Source of the DNA: Enterobacterales bacterium
GTDB taxonomy: Bacteria; Pseudomonadota; Gammaproteobacteria; Enterobacterales; Enterobacteriaceae
Reading direction: 5' to 3'
Length of the DNA: 45,775 nucleotides
Assembly (NCBI GenBank): GCA_003864575.1
Contig: BHES01000013.1
Location: forward strand, 1-45,775
How positions within the stretch are numbered: the first letter of the stretch is position 1; the number at the start of each line of letters is the position of its first letter. A program made the position numbers and the translations under genes. Below the pieces are notes generated by a model. It saw only the letters and a list, made by a program, of their open reading frames with translations, did no database searches and was not told the DNA's origin. Positions 31,902-40,151 of the stretch are shown one piece after another.

Positions 31902-33269
31902 GTGTCTAAACCGAATGTCCTGCTCGAACGCTATGTTTTACCTTTTGCCTTAAAGATTGCTTCGCAAAAACACGTCCTTTCGGTACGCGATGGCATTATC
32001 CTGAATATGCCTTTTATGCTGATTGGCTCCTTCTTTCTGATTTTCGCCTACCTGCCGATCCCGAGCTACGCCAACATGATGGGCGAAGTGTTTGGGGCAG
32101 CGTGGCGCGAAAAACTGCTTTACCCGGTCAAAGCCACCTACGACATCATGGCGATCATCTCCAGCTTTGGTATCGCCTACCGTCTGGCCGAGAAATATAA
32201 ATCACTCGATCCGCTGACGACGGGTGCGGTTTCGCTGGTGGCCTTCATCCTGACTATTCCGCAAAATACGCTGTTCCAGCCGCTGAACGGCGCCACTGAA
32301 CAGATCGTCAAAGGCGTGTTGCCGATGAACTTCATTGGTAGCCAAGGGTTGTTTGTGGCGATCGTCATTGCCATTCTGTCGACTGAAATCTACCGGTTTG
32401 TCCATGACCGCAATTTTGTCATCAATATGCCCGCAGGCGTGCCGCCGGCGGTGGCAAAATCTTTCCTGGCGCTGATCCCAGGTTTCGCGGTGATGGCTGT
32501 CGTACTGGCGCTGCGTCTGGGGGTTGAAGCCACGCCATTCGGTAACATCAATAATATGATCGCCACCATTATTGGTATTCCGATGCACCATATTGGCGGT
32601 ACGCTCCCGGGTATGATCTTCTCGGTGATCCTGATTGGTTTACTGTGGATGGTCGGGCTGCACGGCGATGCTATCGTGCTGGTATTTATCCAGCCGGTGT
32701 GGCTGTCGAACATGTCCGAAAACCTGACGGCGTTTCAGGCCGGTCAGCCTATTCCGCACATTATTACCCAGCAATTCTATGATTTATGGATAGCGCCCGG
32801 CGGGACCGGTGCGCTGCTCGGACTGGTGATCTTTATGTTGATCCGCGCTCGCAGTGCGCAGATGAAACAGCTGGGAAAAATTGCCGCACCGGGCTGTCTG
32901 TTTAACATCAGCGAACCGATGGTGTTTGGCATCCCGCTGGTGATGAACCCTTACTTTGCGATTCCGTTTATCCTGACGCCGGTGGTGCTGGTAATTGTCA
33001 CCTACACCGCGATGGCGACCGGGCTGGTGACGCCACCGGTGGGTATCGCCCTGCCGTTTACGACACCCATCTTTATCAGTGGCTATCTGGCGACCGGCGG
33101 ACATATCTCCGGCACTGTCATCCAGGTGGTGAATCTGGCGATTTCACTGGTGATTTACTATCCGTTCTTCCGCGCCTGGGATCGCCTGAAGTATAAGGAA
33201 GAGCATCAGGCGGCACAGTTAGAAGCTGAAAAAGCGCTGGCGACCGCAGGGCAACTGACCACCCGTTAA
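31902..33269 (+). CDS. PTS lactose/cellobiose-family EIIC permease
   Basis: EIIC is the membrane translocator of a sugar phosphotransferase system. The start is GTG, with AGGGGG placed seven bases upstream. The 455-residue protein has about ten membrane segments. It also has family blocks including the N-terminal RDGIILNMPFMLIGSFFLIFA, LGLHGD-like MVGLHGDAIVLVF, and GCLFNISEPMVFGIPLVMNP, the substrate-site Glu-Pro-Met motif. The cytoplasmic tail is short and contains no EIIB domain, so the EIIB function must come from another locus. Codon and base use resemble the neighbours. Confidence 0.93.
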   Translation: MSKPNVLLERYVLPFALKIASQKHVLSVRDGIILNMPFMLIGSFFLIFAYLPIPSYANMMGEVFGAAWREKLLYPVKATYDIMAIISSFGIAYRLAEKYKSLDPLTTGAVSLVAFILTIPQNTLFQPLNGATEQIVKGVLPMNFIGSQGLFVAIVIAILSTEIYRFVHDRNFVINMPAGVPPAVAKSFLALIPGFAVMAVVLALRLGVEATPFGNINNMIATIIGIPMHHIGGTLPGMIFSVILIGLLWMVGLHGDAIVLVFIQPVWLSNMSENLTAFQAGQPIPHIITQQFYDLWIAPGGTGALLGLVIFMLIRARSAQMKQLGKIAAPGCLFNISEPMVFGIPLVMNPYFAIPFILTPVVLVIVTYTAMATGLVTPPVGIALPFTTPIFISGYLATGGHISGTVIQVVNLAISLVIYYPFFRAWDRLKYKEEHQAAQLEAEKALATAGQLTTR

Positions 33270-33300
33270 CGCTGCATGACGCAATCAATGCCCAGTAAAA

Positions 33301-33334
33301 ACCCGGCCCTTCATCGCAAGGGCCGGTTTTTTTT
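33301..33334. terminator. Bidirectional terminator after EIIC
   Basis: The stem CCGGCCCTT (33303-33311) / AAGGGCCGG (33318-33326), with a 6-base loop, is followed by eight Ts on the plus strand. An A-run precedes it, which serves the minus-strand gene ending at 33353. Confidence 0.92.
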
Positions 33335-33352
33335 ACCGGTGCGATTAGCCGG

Positions 33353-34714
33353 TCAGAACCAGGTCGTCACTGCGCCTGTCACATCCCACTGTTCGTTGAC
33401 CCGCAGTAACTGACGCCATTTATCGAAGGTCAGACAAGGGTGCGAAATATCAAATAGCAGCATATCGCCTACCTGAATATCGGCATCTTGCGGCAGTGAC
33501 ATGAAGGCGTGTTGATCCATCATCTTGGTTATTTCCCAGCTCTTCGCCGCCGGAACCACCGTGGTATATCCCGCCGAGTGCGCAGTGGCTGGACGGAAAT
33601 GTCCGGCCACCATCGGCAAACCTGCATCCCCTCCGGCATCCCGTTTTCCCAAACCAATAATCGCCCGGCCAGGCTCCGGCAAAGATTGCACATAGGCCCA
33701 CACCTGTAACGCCGGTTGCAGGCTGCTGTTCATCTGGCGTGCGACCGGATTGTGCGCCTGAATACGTTGATTGGCTTTTTCATAAACTCCGGCGTCGTGT
33801 GTTAGGTAACAACCGGAACGCAGGATAACCTCGAGGGTAAAACGCTGTGCTTCGTCCAGGTGCTTGTCGCCACGGCTGAACTCTTCAGCCACCACGTCGT
33901 ACCACGCCGAGCCTGCTCCGGTCAGGATCACTGTGGGTTCAGCAAATCGGCCACCCTGCGCCAACACTTCGGTACGGTTCATGACGTGTTGCAAGAAGGC
34001 GCGAATGGGTGCCTCTTCGTCAATCACGCCCTCGTAAATCTCAACGCCTACCAGCGAGATTGACTGCGGCCAGCGCTGCACCGCCTCAAGCACCTGTTGT
34101 TCCTGCTCTGCGTTGCGCACGCCGGTTCGCCCGCCCATCACGCCATACTCCAGCAGGACCCGCAGCGTTTGCCCACGCCTGGCGAAGAAGTCGCCCAGTG
34201 CATCGACATTGTCGGCAGAATCGACAATGCAGGTAAAATCAAACTCGCTATCCCGCGCCAGCAACCCGGCGATAATCGCCATATTGGCTTTGCCGGTGAG
34301 CTGATTCGCCATGATCACCCGGCGTACACCGTGCTGGAACGCGGCGTTAACCTGCGGCGCCGTCGCCAACGTAATCCCCCACGCGCCGTAATCGAGTTGC
34401 AACTGATACAGCTCCGGGCTCATGGTGGTTTTGCCGTGCGGCGCCAGCTTCAACTGATAGCGGCGGATAAATTCACGCATCCACGACAGATTGTGTTCGA
34501 TACGCTCTTCCAGCAGGACGGCCACCGGCAGGCTGACCTCTTCACGCAGAATGTTCCAGCCCTGTTCACCAATATCCGCCATGCAGGGGTCATCCGGCAG
34601 CACGCCCAGTCCTTTGGTCTGCGTATTCACGGGCTGAGAGGAGAAGTCATACAACGAGGATAAATCGTAGAGTTCAGAAAATTCATAAGGCTCGGAGAAA
34701 TCAGGCTTGGACAT
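33353..34714 (-). CDS. PLP-dependent amino acid deaminase, D-serine dehydratase-like
   Basis: The protein has the fold-type III alanine-racemase barrel with a C-terminal D-serine dehydratase-like domain. PLP should bind Lys95 in LAPHGKTTMSPELY. The C-terminal DISHPCLTFDKW places His425 and Cys427 as the metal ligands typical of DSD1/D-threonine aldolase-type enzymes. Such enzymes deaminate or cleave hydroxy D-amino acids; the substrate here is not known. The N-terminus carries four consecutive six-residue repeats of the form (D/E)(F/L)S(E/S)(L/P)Y at residues 5-28, outside the catalytic fold. A GGGAAC ribosome site supports the start. It is a single-gene unit, convergent with the PTS genes. 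Confidence 0.85.
   Translation of the reverse strand: MSKPDFSEPYEFSELYDLSSLYDFSSQPVNTQTKGLGVLPDDPCMADIGEQGWNILREEVSLPVAVLLEERIEHNLSWMREFIRRYQLKLAPHGKTTMSPELYQLQLDYGAWGITLATAPQVNAAFQHGVRRVIMANQLTGKANMAIIAGLLARDSEFDFTCIVDSADNVDALGDFFARRGQTLRVLLEYGVMGGRTGVRNAEQEQQVLEAVQRWPQSISLVGVEIYEGVIDEEAPIRAFLQHVMNRTEVLAQGGRFAEPTVILTGAGSAWYDVVAEEFSRGDKHLDEAQRFTLEVILRSGCYLTHDAGVYEKANQRIQAHNPVARQMNSSLQPALQVWAYVQSLPEPGRAIIGLGKRDAGGDAGLPMVAGHFRPATAHSAGYTTVVPAAKSWEITKMMDQHAFMSLPQDADIQVGDMLLFDISHPCLTFDKWRQLLRVNEQWDVTGAVTTWF
34631..34702. repeat. Four imperfect 18-bp coding repeats at the N-terminus of the deaminase
   Basis: Residues 5-10 DFSEPY, 11-16 EFSELY, 17-22 DLSSLY and 23-28 DFSSQP are consecutive hexads. 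At the DNA level the units differ at many synonymous positions, so the repetition is better kept in protein than in DNA. Confidence 0.7.
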
Positions 34715-34807
34715 TTGGGGTTCCCGTTAGCAGCGTTATTACATCATCAATCCCCCAAACCTAACGCAGCTGGCAAGCTGGGGTAAAGGTGCAGATGACA
34801 AATAAAA

Positions 34808-34839
34808 AACCGGCACAGATTTTCATCCCGATGCCGGTT
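34808..34839 (-). terminator. Rho-independent terminator after garK
   Basis: On the minus strand, AACCGGCA (34839-34832) pairs with TGCCGGTT (34815-34808) across a 16-base loop and is followed by TTTTTATT, about 20 bases past the garK stop. Confidence 0.85.
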
Positions 34840-34859
34840 ATTTCCATGCGCAAGATTGA

Positions 34860-35999
34860 CTACAATTTTTGCCCCAGCCGGAGGGTGGCCGCGATGTTAC
34901 GCGCCGTCTTGCGTAAATTGTCGGTCGCGTTATCCAGCGCTTCCTCCAGCGTGCAGATGCTATAAAGCACGCTGAACACGGCATCAAGACCGTGCTCAAA
35001 TACCACGTCGACATCTTTGGTCAGGCTGCCGCCGATACCAATCACCGGTTTGTTATAGCGCTTGGCGACCCGCGCCACACCGATGGGTACTTTGCCATTG
35101 ATACTCTGACTGTCGATGCGCCCTTCGCCGGTGATCACCAACGTCGCGTCCTTCACCAGCGCGTCCAGACCGAGCGCTTCGGTAACGATCTCAATGCCCT
35201 GGCGCAGATCAGCCTGGCAAAAGGCATGCAGCGCCGCACCCATGCCACCCGCCGCGCCGCCGCCGGGAATGTTATCGACATCAATATGCAGATCGCGGCG
35301 GATCACGTCAGCATAATGACCGAGATAACGGTCGAGCTGCTCGATCATCTCCGGCGTCGCCCCTTTTTGCGGGCCGAACACTGCTGAAGCTCCCTGCTTG
35401 CCGGTCAGCGGATTCGTCACATCACAGGCCACCTCAAAACGGCAGTTTTTGATGCGCGGATCCAGCCCACTAATATCAATACTGTCGAGTTTCGCCAGCT
35501 CACCGCCGCCGTAGCCTATCTGCACTCCCTGTTTGGTCAACAGTTTTGCACCCAGCGCCTGGACCATGCCGGACCCACCGTCGTTGGTGGCACTTCCACC
35601 GATACCTATAATGCAGTGCTTCACGCCGCAGTCCATGGCGGCACGAATCAACTCACCGGTGCCGAAAGAGGTGGTAATAAGAGGATTACGTTTGCCGCCG
35701 GGGACACTTTCCAACCCGCTGGCCGCCGCCATTTCAATAAAAGCCACGGTCTCATCCCCTGACAGGCCGAAGAACGCCTCCAGAGGATCCCCGAGCGGCC
35801 CCGTCACCTTAACGTTCACAACCCGCCCGCCGGTTGCGGCGACCATCGCTTCAACCGTGCCTTCCCCACCGTCGGCAACGGGCAGTTTGACGTATTCGGC
35901 ATCAGGGAATATTTCGCGAAATCCACTTTCAATGGCTTTTGCCACGTCCAAAGCAGACAAACTTTCTTTGTATGAATCCGGTGCGATCACTATTTTCAT
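34860..35999 (-). CDS. garK: Glycerate 2-kinase
   Basis: GarK phosphorylates D-glycerate to 2-phosphoglycerate, the last step of galactarate/glucarate breakdown before glycolysis. Family blocks are present: MKIVIAPDSYKESLSA, VADGGEGTVEAMVAATGG, IGIGGSATNDGGSGMVQALG, ACDVTNPLTG, FGPQKGA and ITGEGRIDSQSINGKVPIGVA. The frame is open to 36089; the ATG at 35999 matches the E. coli start exactly and gives 379 residues against 381. The ribosome site there is weak. It lies 95 bases after garR and is the last gene of garL-garR-garK. Confidence 0.97.
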   Translation of the reverse strand: MKIVIAPDSYKESLSALDVAKAIESGFREIFPDAEYVKLPVADGGEGTVEAMVAATGGRVVNVKVTGPLGDPLEAFFGLSGDETVAFIEMAAASGLESVPGGKRNPLITTSFGTGELIRAAMDCGVKHCIIGIGGSATNDGGSGMVQALGAKLLTKQGVQIGYGGGELAKLDSIDISGLDPRIKNCRFEVACDVTNPLTGKQGASAVFGPQKGATPEMIEQLDRYLGHYADVIRRDLHIDVDNIPGGGAAGGMGAALHAFCQADLRQGIEIVTEALGLDALVKDATLVITGEGRIDSQSINGKVPIGVARVAKRYNKPVIGIGGSLTKDVDVVFEHGLDAVFSVLYSICTLEEALDNATDNLRKTARNIAATLRLGQKL

Positions 36000-36094
36000 A
36001 AATTGCACGCGCCGCTGTGGAAAAGCGTCCTGTTTGTTTATGCATCCAGTCAGACAGAGAAACGGCGCACTTGCGGCGCCGTTATCCACACTGA

Positions 36095-36979
36095 CTACCG
36101 GGTAACTTCAACCTTCGCTAAGCTTTCATAATAGCGTGCAATAGCACTGTGGTCAGATTGCCCGTGACCGTCTGCCTTCAGCGCCTGCATCATTTCCATG
36201 ACCAGCGAAGTCAGCGGTAGCTGCGCACCGACGCTGTGTGACGTGTCAAGCGCATTGGCTAAGTCTTTAATATGTAAATCAATTCGGAAACCTGGCTTGA
36301 AGTTGCGGTCCATGACCATCGGTGCTTTGGCCTCCAATACCGTACTTCCCGCCAGCCCGCCACGGATGGCCTGAAAAACCAGATCCGGATCGACACCGGC
36401 TTTGGTGGCCAGCACCAGCGCTTCAGACATTGCAGCAATATTCAGCGCCACAATGACCTGATTCGCCAACTTGGTGACATTACCTGCGCCGATATCACCG
36501 GTGTGGACCACGGAGCCAGCCATGGTTTTCATCAACTCATAGCATTTTTCAAACACTGCTTTATCGCCGCCAACCATTACGGATAGCGTCGCATCGATGG
36601 CTTTTGGCTCGCCGCCGGAGACTGGTGCATCCAGCATGGAGACCTGTTTTTGCGCCAATGCCTGACTGATTTCGCGACTGGCCAGTGGCGCAATGGAACT
36701 CATATCGATAACAATGCTTCCTGCACGCGCGCCCTCAATCACGCCATTTTCGCCCAGCACGACCTGCTTCACCTGTGGCGAATTGGGCAACATGGTAATA
36801 ATGATATCGCTCTGTTCAGCCACCGATTTTGGCGTTTCAGCGCGAATAGCACCTGCGTCTACCATTTCCTGAGTGGCTTCCTGATTGTGGTCGAGGACAA
36901 TCAGTTGATAACCGGCTTTCAGCAGGTTTTTACTCATGGGTTTCCCCATGATCCCTAAACCAATAAATCCAATTTTCAT
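36095..36979 (-). CDS. garR: 2-hydroxy-3-oxopropionate (tartronate semialdehyde) reductase
   Basis: GarR reduces tartronate semialdehyde from GarL to D-glycerate with NAD(P)H. It is a beta-hydroxyacid dehydrogenase: cofactor loop GFIGLGIMGKPMSKNL, substrate motif DAPVSGGEPKAID, and the catalytic Lys in GAGNVTKLANQ. The frame extends to 37018, but the ATG at 36979 has an AAAGGGG ribosome site 8 bases upstream and yields 294 residues, the E. coli length. It starts 17 bases after the garL stop. Confidence 0.98.
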   Translation of the reverse strand: MKIGFIGLGIMGKPMSKNLLKAGYQLIVLDHNQEATQEMVDAGAIRAETPKSVAEQSDIIITMLPNSPQVKQVVLGENGVIEGARAGSIVIDMSSIAPLASREISQALAQKQVSMLDAPVSGGEPKAIDATLSVMVGGDKAVFEKCYELMKTMAGSVVHTGDIGAGNVTKLANQVIVALNIAAMSEALVLATKAGVDPDLVFQAIRGGLAGSTVLEAKAPMVMDRNFKPGFRIDLHIKDLANALDTSHSVGAQLPLTSLVMEMMQALKADGHGQSDHSAIARYYESLAKVEVTR

Positions 36980-36996
36980 GCTGCTAACCCCTTTAG

Positions 36997-37767
36997 TTAT
37001 TGGGTAAAACGATCGCAAAGCGCCTGCGTTCCGGCGCGATAAATACCTAAATCACTGCCTACGGCCACAAAAGTCGCGCCCCATTCGAGATAGCGGCGGG
37101 CATCAGCTTCCACCGGTGCCAGGATCCCGCTGGCTTTGCCGTGCGCTTTGGCACGGGCAAAAATATGACGGATAGCCTCCTGAACCTGTGGATGCCCGGC
37201 CTGACCGAGATGCCCCAGCGCAGCGGCCAAATCACTCGGGCCGACGAAGAGTCCGTCCACGCCGTCAACCGCCGCAATAGCGTCAAGGTTATCGAGTCCG
37301 GCCTGGCTTTCGATTTGCAGCATCACGGTGATGTTGTTGTTAATGTTGGCAAAGTAATCCGGCACGGTGCCGAACTTATTGCTGCGATGCGACACCGATA
37401 CGCCACGGATGCCCGCGGGCGGATAACGTGTCGCGGCGACGGCCAGTTCTGCCTGTTGTTGTGTTTCTACAAACGGGATCAGAAAGTTGTAGAAGCCGAT
37501 ATCCAGCAAGCGTTTAATGACTACCGGCTCATTAAATGGCGGTCGAACTACCGGTGCACTTTTACTGCCCTTCAGCGCCATCAGTTGTGGCACAAAAGTG
37601 GTGATGTCATTGGGTGCGTGTTCGCCATCCAGTAACACCCAGTCAAATCCGGCTACGCCCAGGACTTCGGTGGCGTAGGCACTGCCCATGGCGGCCCAGC
37701 AGCCAATCAGGGTTTTGCCTTGCAATAAGTCCTGACGGAAACGGTTTGGAATCAGCTGATCACTCAT
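36997..37767 (-). CDS. garL: 5-keto-4-deoxy-D-glucarate aldolase
   Basis: GarL cleaves 5-keto-4-deoxy-D-glucarate to pyruvate and tartronate semialdehyde. It is a class II metal-dependent HpcH/HpaI-family aldolase. [10 protein letters not shown] (base His), [41 protein letters not shown] (metal Glu) and [16 protein letters not shown] (metal Asp) are present. The 256 residues equal E. coli. A GAGG ribosome site supports the start. In E. coli garP (transporter) precedes garL; here garL is the first gene and faces garD across a 389-base divergent region. Confidence 0.98.
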   Translation of the reverse strand: MSDQLIPNRFRQDLLQGKTLIGCWAAMGSAYATEVLGVAGFDWVLLDGEHAPNDITTFVPQLMALKGSKSAPVVRPPFNEPVVIKRLLDIGFYNFLIPFVETQQQAELAVAATRYPPAGIRGVSVSHRSNKFGTVPDYFANINNNITVMLQIESQAGLDNLDAIAAVDGVDGLFVGPSDLAAALGHLGQAGHPQVQEAIRHIFARAKAHGKASGILAPVEADARRYLEWGATFVAVGSDLGIYRAGTQALCDRFTQ

Positions 37768-37950
37768 AGTTACCTCGGTACCTTGGATGTAAAGGGGGCA
37801 GATTTAACAAGCAGCGGTAAACAACACGCCCTCGTTAATGCTCATTGAGATGGTAAAGCAGTATAAAAATATGCCTGGCAAATGGCATTGGGCATAAGCC
37901 CAATATTGAAAGCACATTAAAAGGTTTTTCGGGGCGTTTACCCATCGTGA

Positions 37951-37966
37951 TGAGAGAAGAATCACA
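37951..37966. promoter_or_regulatory. CRP-like site 1 in the gar divergent region
   Basis: TGAGA-GAAGAA-TCACA matches TGTGA-N6-TCACA with one mismatch. It lies about 185 bases from the garL start. Confidence 0.5.
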
Positions 37967-38002
37967 AATTATCTTTTGCGGTTTAGCCGGTAAAATACAG
38001 AC

Positions 38003-38018
38003 AGTGACAGATATCACA
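38003..38018. promoter_or_regulatory. CRP-like site 2 in the gar divergent region
   Basis: AGTGA-CAGATA-TCACA matches TGTGA-N6-TCACA with one mismatch and has AT-containing flanks. It lies about 140 bases from the garD start and 52 bases from site 1. Catabolite control of galactarate use is expected. Confidence 0.6.
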
Positions 38019-38156
38019 ACGCGTCTGTCAGTTGCCTGAATTCTCGCGCAGGAAGGCGCTAAGAAACTGGTCATTTGCCCGATGAAGCGGCCTCTCTGCG
38101 GCCCTAAAATAGGCAGGTTAATGTGTAGCAATATTATTCCCTCAGCGGAGACCGTT

Positions 38157-39722
38157 ATGTCACGTCCAAAAGAACAGGCAACTGAAGCGCTATTTATCAA
38201 AGTTCATCCCCACGACAACGTCGCGATTATTGTCAATGACAACGGATTAACCGCCGGTACCCGTTTTGCCTGCGGTCTTGAGTTAACCGAGCATATTCCA
38301 CAAGGCCATAAAGTCGCGCTCAGGCCGATCCCTAAAGGTGACGACATTTTGCGTTATGGCGAAGTCATCGGTTATGCACTGAGAGATATTGCCCAAGGTA
38401 GCTGGATTGATGAATCGCTGGTGGAATTGCCGGTAGCTCCCGCGCTGGAAACGCTGCCGCTGGCGACCCGAGTGCCCGCGCCACTGCCCACGCTGGAAGG
38501 CTATACCTTCGAAGGTTACCGTAACGCTGACGGCAGCGTCGGCACTCGCAATCTGTTGGGCATTACCACCAGCGTGCACTGCGTCGCGGGCATGGTGGAT
38601 CACGTAGTCAAAATTATTGAACGCGATTTGCTCCCGCGCTATCCGAATGTCGACGGCGTGGTTGGGCTGAATCATCTCTATGGCTGCGGTGTGGCGATCA
38701 ACGCACCGGCGGCTATCATCCCCATCCGCACCATTCACAATCTGGCGCTCAACCCGAATTTCGGCGGTGAAGTGATGGTCGTTGGCCTCGGCTGTGAAAA
38801 ATTGCAGCCCGAACGCCTGCTGGAAGGCACGCCGGACGTTCAGCCGATCTCTCTTGATGACGTTCACATTGTGCGTTTGCAAGATGAACAACACGTCGGC
38901 TTCCAGTCGATGGTGGATGACATACTGCGCGTTGCACGCCATCATCTCGAACGCCTAAACCGCCGCCAGCGCGAAACCTGCCCGGTGTCTGATTTAGTCG
39001 TCGGCACCCAGTGCGGCGGCAGCGATGCGTTCTCCGGCGTGACCGCCAACCCAGCGGTTGGCTTTGCGTCCGATCTGCTGGTGCGCTGTGGTGCGACGGT
39101 CATGTTCTCGGAAGTGACCGAAGTGCGCGATGCGATTCATTTACTGACCCCGCGAGCGTCCGATGAAAGCGTCGGTAAACGCCTGCTCGAAGAGATGAAA
39201 TGGTATGACGACTATCTGTCGCTAGGGCAAACGGATCGTAGCGCGAACCCGTCGCCGGGCAATAAGAAAGGTGGCCTCGCCAATGTCGTGGAAAAGGCGC
39301 TCGGCTCGATTGCCAAATCCGGTACCAGCGCGATTGTCGAAGTACTCTCTCCCGGCCAGCGTCCAACGAAAAAAGGGCTGATTTACGCCGCGACACCCGC
39401 CAGTGATTTTGTCTGCGGCACCCAACAGTTAGCCTCCGGCATCACCGTGCAGGTTTTCACCACCGGACGCGGCACCCCTTATGGCCTGGCCGCTGTCCCG
39501 GTCATAAAAATGGCAACCCGTACCGCACTGGCGAACCGCTGGTTTGATTTGATGGACATCAACGCCGGTACGATTGCCACCGGCGATGCCACCATTGAGG
39601 ACGTTGGCTGGGAGCTGTTCCACTTCATTTTGGACATCGCCAGCGGGCGCAAGAAAACCTGGTCGGATCAATGGGGGATTCATAATGCCCTGGCGGTATT
39701 TAATCCGGCACCGGTGACCTAA
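38157..39722 (+). CDS. garD: Galactarate dehydratase
   Basis: GarD dehydrates galactarate (mucate) to 5-keto-4-deoxy-D-glucarate. An N-terminal SAF-like domain ([33 protein letters not shown]) is joined to the UxaA/GarD catalytic region ([69 protein letters not shown]). The frame is open from 38082, but the ATG at 38157 has a CGGAG ribosome site seven bases before it, giving 521 residues against 523 in E. coli. It is transcribed away from garL and converges on gudD. Confidence 0.98.
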   Translation: MSRPKEQATEALFIKVHPHDNVAIIVNDNGLTAGTRFACGLELTEHIPQGHKVALRPIPKGDDILRYGEVIGYALRDIAQGSWIDESLVELPVAPALETLPLATRVPAPLPTLEGYTFEGYRNADGSVGTRNLLGITTSVHCVAGMVDHVVKIIERDLLPRYPNVDGVVGLNHLYGCGVAINAPAAIIPIRTIHNLALNPNFGGEVMVVGLGCEKLQPERLLEGTPDVQPISLDDVHIVRLQDEQHVGFQSMVDDILRVARHHLERLNRRQRETCPVSDLVVGTQCGGSDAFSGVTANPAVGFASDLLVRCGATVMFSEVTEVRDAIHLLTPRASDESVGKRLLEEMKWYDDYLSLGQTDRSANPSPGNKKGGLANVVEKALGSIAKSGTSAIVEVLSPGQRPTKKGLIYAATPASDFVCGTQQLASGITVQVFTTGRGTPYGLAAVPVIKMATRTALANRWFDLMDINAGTIATGDATIEDVGWELFHFILDIASGRKKTWSDQWGIHNALAVFNPAPVT

Positions 39723-39776
39723 CACCCCTTGGCGCTTTTGAAAAAGCTGAGTAAAACTTTTCGGTTCAACTTCAAT

Positions 39777-39811
39777 TTCAACTTCAAGATCGTGGGCATC
39801 GGCCCACACCG
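39777..39811 (+). repeat. Left arm of large inverted repeat
   Basis: This arm starts TTCAACTTCAAGATCGTGGG and ends CGGCCCACACCG. Its reverse complement recurs at 40091-40125 with about four substitutions. It lies about 55 bases after the garD stop. Confidence 0.75.
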
Positions 39812-39812
39812 A

Positions 39813-39842
39813 CCAAAGGCCCGCAGTCGCTCGGGCCTTTGG
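39813..39842 (+). terminator. Probable garD terminator hairpin
   Basis: CCAAAGGCCCG and CGGGCCTTTGG form a perfect 11-bp stem with an 8-base loop. A T-run (CTTTTTT) follows after about ten bases, which is further than usual, so intrinsic termination is likely but not certain. Confidence 0.55.
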
Positions 39843-40090
39843 AATCCGAGCTTTTTTAAAAACAGCAGCTACGCGGGTCACAATGGCCCTGTTTCAGGTA
39901 CCGAAGCGACAGCCGCACTTCTTGTTTATAAAGGGGAGGAGAAAAGCGGAAGCCAACGGTCAAATGCCAAACTTTATTTTGATTTACATAGCCGCTAAGG
40001 CGCAATCAAAAATGGCACCGGATGAGAGGTTCGAGATCTAAGGCTCGAATCCCGAAATTGGGCGGGTTTGGGCAGCAGCCCAAGGTTTAC

Positions 40091-40125
40091 CGGTGTGGGC
40101 CGCCGCCCACGACCTTGAACTTGAA
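40091..40125 (-). repeat. Right arm of large inverted repeat
   Basis: This is the inverted copy of 39777-39811. Read from gudD outward it is TTCAAGTTCAAGGTCGTGGG and then CGGCCCACACCG, placed about 27 bases after the gudD stop. Each copy therefore lies in the same orientation relative to its own gene's end. Confidence 0.75.
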
Positions 40126-40151
40126 CTCAGCGTTTAAAAAGCCCCTGGCGC

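Larger units (their letters stand above)
37768..38156. other. Divergent promoter region between garL and garD (389 bases)
   Basis: No gene is supported here. The region contains two CRP-like sites, listed separately, and is where CdaR would be expected to act on both garL and garD. I could not recognise a CdaR site with confidence. Confidence 0.6.
39723..40151. other. 429-base hairpin-rich non-coding stretch between garD and gudD
   Basis: No credible gene is seen. The stretch has a large inverted repeat (arms 39777-39811 and 40091-40125, 35 bases each with about four mismatches) and several local hairpins. These are GTGGGC/GCCCAC (39792-39807), CCAAAGGCCCG/CGGGCCTTTGG (39813-39842), TTCGAG/CTCGAA (near 40030-40049), TTGGGC/GCCCAA (near 40068-40083) and GTGGGC/GCCCAC (40095-40110). 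It may be a pair of oppositely oriented copies of a small intergenic repeat, a structured RNA, or both. Confidence 0.6.

Noticed and set aside
39729-39998. 89-codon frame after garD (starts MALLKKLSKTF)
   Set aside because: It begins by running through the inverted-repeat arm and hairpins, has no ribosome site and low-complexity content; more likely non-coding.
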